A DNA stretch of 63,194 bases from an uncultured Woeseiaceae bacterium. Its GTDB lineage: Bacteria > Pseudomonadota > Gammaproteobacteria > Steroidobacterales > Woeseiaceae. Shown here one piece after another: positions 52,042 through 62,717 of this stretch. Positions within the stretch are counted from its first letter, which is position 1; the number at the start of each line of letters is the position of its first letter. Made by a program: the position numbers and the translations under genes. Where the stretch lies: positions 1-63,194 of the forward strand of contig CALZJH010000013.1 in assembly GCA_945787845.1 (NCBI GenBank), written 5' to 3'. Below the pieces are notes generated by a model. It had not been told where the DNA came from. It did no database searches and saw only the letters and a list, made by a program, of their open reading frames with translations.

Positions 52042-52977
52042 CTATGGTATGGAAGGGGTTGATGTCAAGACGTTTGGGGCCAGGGAATTGGTATTAACAC
52101 TTGTAACCTCCCGCATTGGTTCAAGTTTCCAGTTATCGGTGGCCCACCGCCAGATGTCCGGCAGACTGTTCGCAGCGAGATCGCGCGGTGGCTCCTGTCG
52201 CAGTGCGTCGAGGGCTGTCACCAGCGTGCCGCGGATGCCTTCCAGGGGTATCCCCGGGGCTCCCGTCAGCTTGCTCAGCTTGTCGCCGTTGGGGTGGGCG
52301 ATGACGGGAATATGCACGTACGCAGGCGTTTGATAACCCAGCAGCTGTTGCAGCCAGATTTGTCGTTGGGTGGAATCCATGATGTCGATGCCACGCACGA
52401 TTTCGGTGATGCCCTCGAGTTCGTCGTCGACCACCACGGCGAGCTGATAAGCGATCAGGCCATCGCGACGTTTGATGACAAAATCGCCTGATTCGCTCTC
52501 GAGACGCTGGGTCTGAGAGCCCTGGAGCTTATCGATGAAGGTGATCGGCTGGTCATTCGTGCGCACGCGGATTGCTGTTTCCAGGGCCTCGCAGCCGTTC
52601 CGGCAGGTGCCCGGGTAGATGACACCGAGCGGCCCTCTGGGCGCATCGGCAAGGTCCTTTCGAGAGCACCCGCAGGGGTAGGCCATATCCTGCTCTTTGA
52701 GGGCCAGAAGCGCGGCTTCATGTGCCACATGGCTCTCGCTCTGGTAGATGGCGTCACCGTCCCACGTGAAGCCGTAGGCCTCCAGGGCAGTGAGAATCAG
52801 GTCGGTGGCGCCTGGCTGTTCGCGTGGCGGATCGATGTCCTCAATACGAAGAAGCCAGAGCCCGTGATGGGCCCTGGCTTGCAGGTAGCTGGCTACGGCG
52901 GCAACAAGCGAGCCGAAATGCAGCGGGCCGGTCGGCGATGGTGCAAACCGGCCGACGTATGGCTTACCGGTACCGAT
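52042..52977 (-). CDS. gluQ: Glutamyl-Q tRNA(Asp) synthetase with non-canonical start
   Basis: A truncated GluRS-like enzyme, about 311 residues if it starts at ATC 52977. It glutamylates queuosine in tRNA-Asp. The N-terminal GRFAPSPTGPLHFGSLVAA and LRIEDIDPPR are essential catalytic motifs and lie upstream of the first GTG (52728); the frame back to TAG (53045-53047) has no ATG, GTG or TTG. Two ATC codons (52986 and 52977) are just before GTGKPYVGRFAPS and overlap the end of dksA by up to 22 bases. The zinc motif CGCSRKDL...GTC and GDKLSKLTG (KMSKS equivalent) are intact. The coupling to dksA matches E. coli. Confidence 0.85.
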   Translation of the reverse strand: MGTGKPYVGRFAPSPTGPLHFGSLVAAVASYLQARAHHGLWLLRIEDIDPPREQPGATDLILTALEAYGFTWDGDAIYQSESHVAHEAALLALKEQDMAYPCGCSRKDLADAPRGPLGVIYPGTCRNGCEALETAIRVRTNDQPITFIDKLQGSQTQRLESESGDFVIKRRDGLIAYQLAVVVDDELEGITEIVRGIDIMDSTQRQIWLQQLLGYQTPAYVHIPVIAHPNGDKLSKLTGAPGIPLEGIRGTLVTALDALRQEPPRDLAANSLPDIWRWATDNWKLEPMREVTSVNTNSLAPNVLTSTPSIP

Positions 52978-53929
52978 CGTCCCGATCGCGGAACTGGCGC
53001 TCGGCGAGTTCCCGGCGCTCCTGGGCTTCGAGGCACAACGTTGCTACCGGGCGTGCTTCGAGGCGCTTGAGGCCTATCTCCTCGCCGGTCTCGTCGCAGA
53101 ATCCATAGGATCCCTCATCGATGCGAGCGAGGGCCGAGTCGATCTTGCGGAGCAGCTTGCGTTCCCGGTCGCGTGTGCGAAGTTCGAGGCCGAATTCCGA
53201 CTCCTGCGTGGCCCGGTCATTCGGGTCCGGGAAGTTCGCGGCTTCGTCCTGCATATGATGGACCGTACGGTCAACTTCGTTCATCAATTCACGCTTCCAG
53301 GCCGACAGAATATTGCGGAAGTGCTCGAGCTGCTCGTCGCTCATGTACTCCTCACCGCGCTTCGGCTTGTACGGCGCGATGCCGTGAATCGGGCCTGAAA
53401 GAACGTCGCCTCTGGGTTTCACACGGCGTGCCGGGACCTTGCGGGCGGCGGCCTTGCGGGTTGGGACCTTCTTTTTCACGGGCGGCCGTTTCTTGATGAC
53501 AGCCTTCTTCTTCGCGGCCGGCTTCTTACGGCTCACAGCCTTCTTTTTCGAGGCAGGCTTCTTCCGGCTGACAGCCTTCTTTTTCGAGGCAGGCTTCTTC
53601 CGGCTGACAGCTTTCTTCTTCGCGGCAGGCTTCTTCCGGCTGACGGCCTTCTTTTTCGCAGCAGGCTTCTTCCTGGTGACCTTCTTCTTGGTCACCTTCT
53701 TCTTGCTGGCAGCTTTTCGAGGAGTCTTCTTCTTCGAGACCTTTTTCTTGGCTACTTTCTTCTTGCTCACCTTCTTCTTGGCGACTTTCTTCCTGGCAGG
53801 GGTCTTTTTCCTGCTCACGGCCTTCTTTTTCGCGACTTTCTTCCTAGTCGCGGTCTTTTTGGCGGCGACCTTCTTGCGAGAGGTCGTGGTCTTTTTCCGC
53901 ACACTGCGAGCGGCTTTCTTTGCGGGCAT
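52964..53929 (-). CDS. dksA: DksA-type RNA polymerase factor with lysine-rich N-terminal tail
   Basis: A 321-residue DksA/TraR family protein, twice the usual 150. The start ATG 53929 has AGGAG seven bases upstream. Residues 1-175 are a histone-H1-like tail of KKxxAKK/KKPAAKKKAVSR repeats. The C-terminal 145 residues are a DksA coiled coil and globular region: YMSDEQLEHFRNILSAWKRE, then the tip DxxDxA in PDPNDRATQESEFG, and the finger region. The finger reads C-D-E-T...C-L-E-A: two of the four zinc cysteines are replaced (C278, T281, C299, A302), as in Pseudomonas DksA2, which needs no zinc. It mediates the stringent response with ppGpp. It is divergent from smc. Confidence 0.9.
   Translation of the reverse strand: MPAKKAARSVRKKTTTSRKKVAAKKTATRKKVAKKKAVSRKKTPARKKVAKKKVSKKKVAKKKVSKKKTPRKAASKKKVTKKKVTRKKPAAKKKAVSRKKPAAKKKAVSRKKPASKKKAVSRKKPASKKKAVSRKKPAAKKKAVIKKRPPVKKKVPTRKAAARKVPARRVKPRGDVLSGPIHGIAPYKPKRGEEYMSDEQLEHFRNILSAWKRELMNEVDRTVHHMQDEAANFPDPNDRATQESEFGLELRTRDRERKLLRKIDSALARIDEGSYGFCDETGEEIGLKRLEARPVATLCLEAQERRELAERQFRDRDDRYR
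53492..53671 (-). repeat. 36-bp tandem repeat inside dksA
   Basis: Five copies of a 36-bp unit encoding KKPAAKKKAVSR or KKPASKKKAVSR, in phase with the reading frame. Copies differ at third positions and in Ala/Ser. Flanking regions carry shorter Lys-rich half-repeats (VAKKKVSKK). Copy number is likely to vary between strains through slippage. Confidence 0.85.
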
Positions 53930-54069
53930 TATTGACTCCTGCCGGGGAAAGAAAAGGCCGGGATTATACATGGCCTGCGGCGGCATGGAAGCCCTATTTT
54001 TCTGGGGAAATCGGCCCCCGATTCCTTTACACTAGCGGCTTTATTGACGGGATATGGCGTAGACCACGC

Positions 54070-57000
54070 ATGCGATTAAGCAAGATCAAGCTCGCTGGCT
54101 TCAAATCCTTCGTCGACCCAACAACTATTACCTTTCCCAGCAGTCTCGTCGGCGTCGTTGGGCCCAATGGTTGCGGTAAGTCGAATGTGATTGATGCCGT
54201 GCGATGGGTTATGGGCGAAAGCTCAGCGAGTCGCCTCCGCGGCGACTCGATAACGGACGTCATTTTCAATGGCTCCAGCTCGCGCAAGCCCGTCGGAGCA
54301 GCGTCGGTTGAGCTCCTTTTTGATAACACCGACACGACCCTGGAAGGGCAGTACGCCAAATACGCGGAAATCTCGATTCGACGCGAAGTCAGCCGTGACG
54401 GCATTTCGGCGTATTTTCTGAACGGCACCAAGTGCCGTCGCAAGGACATTACCGGCGTCTTCATGGGCACAGGTCTGGGGCCGCGCAGCTACTCGATTAT
54501 TGAGCAGGGGATGATCTCGCGTCTCATCGAGGCGAAGCCGGAGGATATGCGCGTCTTTATCGAGGAGGCGGCCGGCATCTCCAAGTACAAGGAACGCCGG
54601 CGCGAGACATCGAATCGCATCAAGCACACGAAAGAAAACCTCGATCGCCTGCTCGATGTTCTGGATGAAGTCGAGAAGCAGATCAAGCACCTCGACCGCC
54701 AGGCCAGGACCGCCGAACGTTACAGCAAATACAAAGCCGAAGAGCGGCGCACGGCGGCTGAAGTGCTGGCGCTTCGTACGAAGCACCTGGACGACAGCAG
54801 TGCGGAGGTGCGCTCGCAGCTTGCCGAGCGCAAGACCAGTCTCGAAGCGGCGATCGCCAAGCAGCGCAGCCTTGAGGCATCGCTTGAAGAGACGCGGGTT
54901 CGGCAAACTGCGCGCAGCGATGAATTCAACGAGGTCCAGGGCCGCTACTACAAGGTAGGCGGGGAGATCGCGAGACTCGAGCAATCGATCGAGCACGCCC
55001 GGGAATTGCGCGAGCGCCAGGAGCGCGACCTCGAGCAGGCCATTGAGGGCGCCAGGGAAATTGCTGGTCACATTGATCAGGACCAGACCGAAATTGAACA
55101 ACTCGAATTGACCTTGAGCGAGCTGGTGCCGGGGCTGGAGCAGGCCCGGCAGAGCGAGCGTGCCTCATCGGCATCGCTGCAGAGTGCGGACGATGCGCTG
55201 GCTGAATGGCAGAAACAGTGGGACGCACATACGTTGCATCACAACGAGGCGATGCAACAGCAGAACATCGAAAAATCCCGTGCGGAACAGATCGAGTCGC
55301 GCTTGCAGAGTTTTGCGGAGCGACGGCGAAAAATTGACGAAGCGCAGGTGGATGCCAGCCCCGAAGACCTGCGGGTCAAGTATGACCAGCTGGCTGAGCA
55401 GGAGCTGCGCAAGCGCCAGGCGCGCGATGAATTTGACCGGCATCTTGCCGATGTCGGCGAGAAGGTTCGCAAGCTCCGCGAGCAGGATCAGAAACTCACC
55501 CGGCTGGTTGACGAACGCCGCGCGGCTTTGCAGAAGGCGCAGGGCAAATACGCGTCGCTCGAAGCGCTGCAGCAAGCGGCGCTGGGTGAAGGCGACGGCG
55601 GCATCATGGACTGGCTCGAGCGCGCTGGTCTCGACAGCAACAAGCGCGTCGCGCAGACACTCGATGTGCAGGATGGCTGGGATAGGGCGGTTGAAACCGT
55701 GCTCGGCGATTACCTGCAGGCCGTTTGCGTAGCGGATATCACGCCGGTGACGGAGTTGATCCAAAGTCTTCGCTCGGGGGCACTGACCGTGCTGCGCGAG
55801 GGATCGAAGGACGATGTCGCCATTAATGCCGATAACACGATGGCGTCAAAGGTTAGCGGTGCACCGGCCGCTGTGCAGGAAATCCTGGCGGGCGTGAAGT
55901 TCGCGGATTCGCTGCCGAGGGCGCTGGCGATGCGTGAACGACTCGCGGGCGATGAGTCGGTAATTACCGCCGACGGTATCTGGCTTGGTCGGAATTGGCT
56001 GCGCGTATCGCGCGACAAGGAAGGCAAGGCTGGCGTGCTGGCCCGCGAGCATGAGATGCGCCGCATGAAATCCGGCATGCGTGAGGTACAGGCTCGATTC
56101 GAGAGTGCAAGGAAGCTGCTGGCCGACGGTCGCATTCGCCTCAATCAACTCGAGGAGCGCCGTGAAACGCTACAGCAGGATGCCTCGTCGCTGTTAAACG
56201 AGTACTCCGAGCTGAAGGCCGCGTTGGAGTCTGCCAAGTACCGCATGGATCAGGCCAACGCCCGCAAGGTGGCATTGGCGGAAGAGGTGTCCGAACTCGA
56301 TAACGAGAAAATCTCGGCCGAAGAGCAGCTGCGTGAGTCGCGTCGCCTGCATGAGCAGGCGGCAGAGACCATCGAGCGTCTTGCTACCGAGCGGGCTAAC
56401 CTGCAGTCGCAGCGCGACGAACTTCGGGTCGACCTGCAGCGCGTGCGTGCGCAGGCTGAAGAAGATCGCCAGACCGTGCAGAACATCACGATTCAGTTTG
56501 AGAGCCGCCGTAACAGCAAGGAAACCGCTGCCCAGAATCTCGAGAGAATGGAGCGCCAGCTGCGCCAGTTCCGGTCGCGTGAGAACGAGATTCGTGAGCA
56601 GCTGTCCACTAGCCAGACCCCACTGGTCGACAACAAGGCGATGCTCGAGCGCCAGCTCGAAACGCGAATCGAAGTTGAAGAAGAGCTGGCAGGCGCTCGC
56701 CGGAAAGTAGAAAAGGTCGAGCAGGAATTGCGAGAGCTGGATCAATCGCGCATGCAGATCGACCAGACCGTGGATGCAGCGCGGACGAAAGTCAGCGAAG
56801 CTGAAATGGCCGTGCAGGAGCTGCGCGTGCGCCGGGAAGGGTTTGCAGAGCAACTGGCCCAGACCGACTTCGAGTTTGCGACGCTGCTTGAAGAAATGGA
56901 CGAACAGGCGGATGTCGAGAAGTGGGAAGAAAAACTTGAGAAAGTACGGCGGCGTATAGACCGACTAGGTCCGATCAACCTGGCCGCCATCGACGAGTTC

Positions 57001-57579
57001 AAGGAGCAGTCTGAACGCAAAGAGTATCTCGATTCGCAATTGGCGGACCTGAATGATGCGCTGGCTACCCTGGAGGGGGCGATTCGCAAGATTGATCGCG
57101 AAACCCGCACGCGCTTCCGCGAGACCTATACCAACGTTAACGATGGGTTCCAACGCCTGTTCCCGAAGCTGTTTGGTGGCGGTCATGCCTATCTCGAGTT
57201 AACGGGCGACGACTTGTTGTCGACAGGAGTCACCGTCATGGCGCGGCCTCCGGGTAAACGCAACAGCACCATTCATTTGCTGTCAGGCGGTGAAAAGGCG
57301 CTTACGGCAGTTGCGCTGGTGTTTGCTATCTTCGAGCTGAATCCTGCGCCTTTCTGTATGCTTGACGAGGTTGACGCGCCGCTTGATGACGCGAACGTTG
57401 GTCGTTTCTGCGACATCGTTCGCGAAATGTCGGACAAAGTCCAGTTCGTCTTCATAACGCATAACAAGGTGACAATGGAGCTTGCCCGCCAGCTTTCGGG
57501 CGTAACGATGCAAGAGCCGGGCGTGTCCCGACTCGTGTCGGTTGACCTTGATGCAGCTGTGAAAATGGCGGCGAACTAA
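54070..57579 (+). CDS. smc: Chromosome segregation protein SMC
   Basis: A 1169-residue SMC. ATG 54070 is the family start (MRLSKIKLAGFKSF); a longer frame from 53920 is not credible. Walker A GPNGCGKSN (31-39), Q-loop region, two long coiled coils, a hinge around 530-640 (GDGGIMDWLERAGL..., VLGDYLQAVCV), and C-terminal signature LLSGGEKALTAVAL with Walker B FCMLDEVDAPLDD. It loads on DNA with ScpA/ScpB and compacts the chromosome; scpAB are not in this window. A bacterial smc rather than mukB separates this organism from the Enterobacterales. Confidence 0.97.
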   Translation: MRLSKIKLAGFKSFVDPTTITFPSSLVGVVGPNGCGKSNVIDAVRWVMGESSASRLRGDSITDVIFNGSSSRKPVGAASVELLFDNTDTTLEGQYAKYAEISIRREVSRDGISAYFLNGTKCRRKDITGVFMGTGLGPRSYSIIEQGMISRLIEAKPEDMRVFIEEAAGISKYKERRRETSNRIKHTKENLDRLLDVLDEVEKQIKHLDRQARTAERYSKYKAEERRTAAEVLALRTKHLDDSSAEVRSQLAERKTSLEAAIAKQRSLEASLEETRVRQTARSDEFNEVQGRYYKVGGEIARLEQSIEHARELRERQERDLEQAIEGAREIAGHIDQDQTEIEQLELTLSELVPGLEQARQSERASSASLQSADDALAEWQKQWDAHTLHHNEAMQQQNIEKSRAEQIESRLQSFAERRRKIDEAQVDASPEDLRVKYDQLAEQELRKRQARDEFDRHLADVGEKVRKLREQDQKLTRLVDERRAALQKAQGKYASLEALQQAALGEGDGGIMDWLERAGLDSNKRVAQTLDVQDGWDRAVETVLGDYLQAVCVADITPVTELIQSLRSGALTVLREGSKDDVAINADNTMASKVSGAPAAVQEILAGVKFADSLPRALAMRERLAGDESVITADGIWLGRNWLRVSRDKEGKAGVLAREHEMRRMKSGMREVQARFESARKLLADGRIRLNQLEERRETLQQDASSLLNEYSELKAALESAKYRMDQANARKVALAEEVSELDNEKISAEEQLRESRRLHEQAAETIERLATERANLQSQRDELRVDLQRVRAQAEEDRQTVQNITIQFESRRNSKETAAQNLERMERQLRQFRSRENEIREQLSTSQTPLVDNKAMLERQLETRIEVEEELAGARRKVEKVEQELRELDQSRMQIDQTVDAARTKVSEAEMAVQELRVRREGFAEQLAQTDFEFATLLEEMDEQADVEKWEEKLEKVRRRIDRLGPINLAAIDEFKEQSERKEYLDSQLADLNDALATLEGAIRKIDRETRTRFRETYTNVNDGFQRLFPKLFGGGHAYLELTGDDLLSTGVTVMARPPGKRNSTIHLLSGGEKALTAVALVFAIFELNPAPFCMLDEVDAPLDDANVGRFCDIVREMSDKVQFVFITHNKVTMELARQLSGVTMQEPGVSRLVSVDLDAAVKMAAN

Positions 57580-57600
57580 AGACGATTCAGAGTCGTGGAA

Positions 57601-60292
<2,692 letters not shown>

Positions 60293-60460
60293 TCTCAGGT
60301 AATTAGCCGAGTTTTTTCGGCGCCAGCAAGACCATTTCTCGATTGTCTTCCGAATTACACATGTGGCAATGCAAATCGAAGTGCGTCAAGACTTGGGCGA
60401 TTTTTCCCATGTCCGTGGTATTTGTGGCATATCTCCCGACCGATCAATATATTGCGCCTC

Positions 60461-61294
60461 ATGCAAGAAAAACTAAAAGAACAAGTACTAGACGCATTTC
60501 AGTTGGTCCTCCGACCGATAGTCAAGATTTTGCTCAGATTCAATGTCGGCGTCAGTGAGTTCACGGAAATAGTCAAGAAGTCTTACGTCGACGTAGCAAG
60601 CACGGAATACGGAATCAGGGGACGACCCACGAATATATCGCGCGTAGCGGTAATGACTGGGCTAACACGAAAAGAAGTTCGTCGACTGCGAAATATGATC
60701 GAAGCAGGGGAGACGAGCCTTTCTGTAAAGACAACGCCAATCGCAGAAATTCTCCACCGGTGGCATGCGGAGGAGGACTTCCTGGATGAGAAAGGTCGAC
60801 CGGCGGCGTTACCGTTCGCTAAGGGGGAGGGCTCATTTTCAGATTTGGTGAAGAAATTTGGTGGCGACGTTCCACCAGGAGCGATGCGAACGGAGCTAAA
60901 ACGAATCGGCTCGGTCGTAGAAGATGATAACGGTGACTTACGCGTCGTCAAACGAAGTGTGTCGCCGTCAGACCAGACAGATAATCTCATCGCTTCACTA
61001 GTACACGCCGCCTATCCTTTGCTTTCGACGATTGTGGAAAATTGTGCGAATGAAGAAGGCCCAGCGGGTCTTGCTCAATTCTCTGCGTATTCGTCGGATA
61101 TAAACAAGGCTGACCTAAAGCGCCTCAGAAGAATTAGCTATGACCGGCTGTCGGACATGGCGGAGTCTTTTGACGACCTATTCATGGCGTATGAGGCCCT
61201 TCATGAGGGATCGGATAACAGTGATAGCACTGTCGTATCAGTCGGTCTTTTCTACTTTGAGGAAAACGACGAACACGCGAAGTACACATGGTAG
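60461..61294 (+). CDS. DUF6502 protein, first paralogue
   Basis: A 277-residue DUF6502 protein. The N-terminal signature LVLRPIVKILLRFNVGVSEF, then NISRVAVMTGLTRKEVRRLR, a helix-turn-helix-like pair, is followed by a charged middle (residues about 80-150) and a helical C-terminus rich in Asp/Glu. ATG 60461 starts at the family N-terminus; the longer frame from 60422 does not. No signal peptide or membrane span. The HTH-like segment suggests a DNA-binding or transcription-associated role, which is unproven. The local base composition is visibly more AT-rich than the ligA side. Confidence 0.75.
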   Translation: MQEKLKEQVLDAFQLVLRPIVKILLRFNVGVSEFTEIVKKSYVDVASTEYGIRGRPTNISRVAVMTGLTRKEVRRLRNMIEAGETSLSVKTTPIAEILHRWHAEEDFLDEKGRPAALPFAKGEGSFSDLVKKFGGDVPPGAMRTELKRIGSVVEDDNGDLRVVKRSVSPSDQTDNLIASLVHAAYPLLSTIVENCANEEGPAGLAQFSAYSSDINKADLKRLRRISYDRLSDMAESFDDLFMAYEALHEGSDNSDSTVVSVGLFYFEENDEHAKYTW

Positions 61295-61737
61295 TGGTTT
61301 CGAATCTGGCGCTCGCCGACTGGTCGATTTTGCGAACGATACTCTGTTTTACTAGGCCAGAATACAGCTGATTAGTCCTTAACTTTGGTCGAAAAGTTAC
61401 ACCAGATGGACATTCTTCTTGCGCAAATCTCGGTGGGCGACCGCTCTTGAGTCCCTGAGAATCGTTGGTTAGCGCACGTTTCGCCGGATTCGTGCTGGTC
61501 ATCGGCCAGTCGGCTACGCGTTGTGCATGTGCTTGCGCTTCGTCGAAAATCCTCCATAATCCAAGATGTTACATAACTCAATTCGATGAAGCGCGAGTAT
61601 TTCAGACGCAACCTATTGACATAATCCTTGTATAAGTCATAGGTGGGGCTCAGGCCCCATTTGTAGTGGTAAACACTGGCTTGCAAGGGAGTCAAGTGCG
61701 AGATACTTTACATATTGCGCAGGAGACGTGGCCTTAA
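61295..61737 (+). other. 443-base gap between DUF6502 genes
   Basis: No convincing gene. It holds a perfect short inverted repeat TGGGGC-TCAG-GCCCCA-type hairpin near 61644-61660 and a TTGACA at 61616-61621, whose nearest -10-like boxes are badly spaced. Minus-strand open frames here lack codon bias and homology. It probably contains the promoter of the second paralogue. Confidence 0.5.
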
Positions 61738-62601
61738 ATGGCTCAAGACGTAAAAGACCATCTTAGGCGGGCACTGGCGCTGATGCTGAAGCCGCTAGTT
61801 CGCTTGTTTATCGCCCAAGGCGTGACACATGCAGAGTTTGCCGAAACAGCAAAAGAGGTCTATGTCGAGACGGCTTTACGGCACTTCGAGTCTGAAGGGC
61901 GTGTAAACAAATCGAGGGTCGCGATTCTCACTGGGCTTACGAGAAAAGAAGTTAAGAACGTAATTGATCGGACTTTAGAAGCGGGGGTCCAAGAAAAAAC
62001 ATATTCACGACCAGAGAGGGTTTTGACAGGTTGGTACTCGGACCCGAAATTTCAAGGGCCCTACGGTATCCCTTTAGAGTTGCCGTATGACAGTTCCGAT
62101 GATGAGCCGTGTTTTATCGACCTGGTAAGGCAATACAGCGGTGACATGGCTCCGAGGCAAATGTTGCAGCAGTTTATTGAGGCAGGGTCAGTCGTAGAAA
62201 TCGACGGTCGATACAAGGCAGTCCGACGAATATTCAAGCATTCGACTTTGTCTCCATCATTAATCACCCGTTTAGGTGAGGTCGGGTACAGGGTCTTTTC
62301 TACAGCTGCCAAGAATATTGATAAGCAGATGGAAGGAAGTGGATATTTCGACAGAATGGTATTTGCCGATGATGGTTGTACCGAGGAGATGATTGAGTCT
62401 TTTGATGAGTACATTAAGCCAAAAGGCCAAGAGTTCTTAGAAGAAATAGATGTTTGGTTTTCTTCTCGCAAGACAGAAAGGACCAAAAGCGAAGACCGGA
62501 AAGAGACTGGTATTTACATGGTTCACTACGTCGAAGACGAAGATGACCAAGGTTCTTTACGCGATTTGCTCGCGGAACGAGGGATAGATTCGGAAGGATA
62601 G
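61738..62601 (+). CDS. DUF6502 protein, second paralogue
   Basis: A 287-residue paralogue. It shares LMLKPLVRLFIAQGVTHAEF and NKSRVAILTGLTRKEVKNVI with the first copy, then diverges: the middle contains PYGIPLELPYDSSDDEPCFI and the C-terminus is acidic. It lies 116 bases before the repeat protein gene and is read in the same direction. The paralogues are clearly different over most of their length, so this is an old duplication or independent acquisition rather than a recent copy. Confidence 0.75.
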   Translation: MAQDVKDHLRRALALMLKPLVRLFIAQGVTHAEFAETAKEVYVETALRHFESEGRVNKSRVAILTGLTRKEVKNVIDRTLEAGVQEKTYSRPERVLTGWYSDPKFQGPYGIPLELPYDSSDDEPCFIDLVRQYSGDMAPRQMLQQFIEAGSVVEIDGRYKAVRRIFKHSTLSPSLITRLGEVGYRVFSTAAKNIDKQMEGSGYFDRMVFADDGCTEEMIESFDEYIKPKGQEFLEEIDVWFSSRKTERTKSEDRKETGIYMVHYVEDEDDQGSLRDLLAERGIDSEG

Positions 62602-62717
62602 GTTCGCAAAGTGTCAATTTAGAGTAGGGATTCGGGCGGCGATTGGAGCGCTGCCATGTAACCTGGACACTTAGCGATTTGAGGGTTGGAGTAACTAGCA
62701 ACAATTAGGAGCGAAAA

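Noticed and set aside
53439..54035. Phe-rich 198-codon plus-strand frame
   Set aside because: It is the shadow of the lysine-rich dksA tail (AAG read as CTT); repeats of FFF reflect the tail's codons.
61372..61695. 107-codon minus-strand frame between the DUF6502 genes
   Set aside because: No ribosome-binding site, no domain and poor codon use; both flanking genes run the other way.
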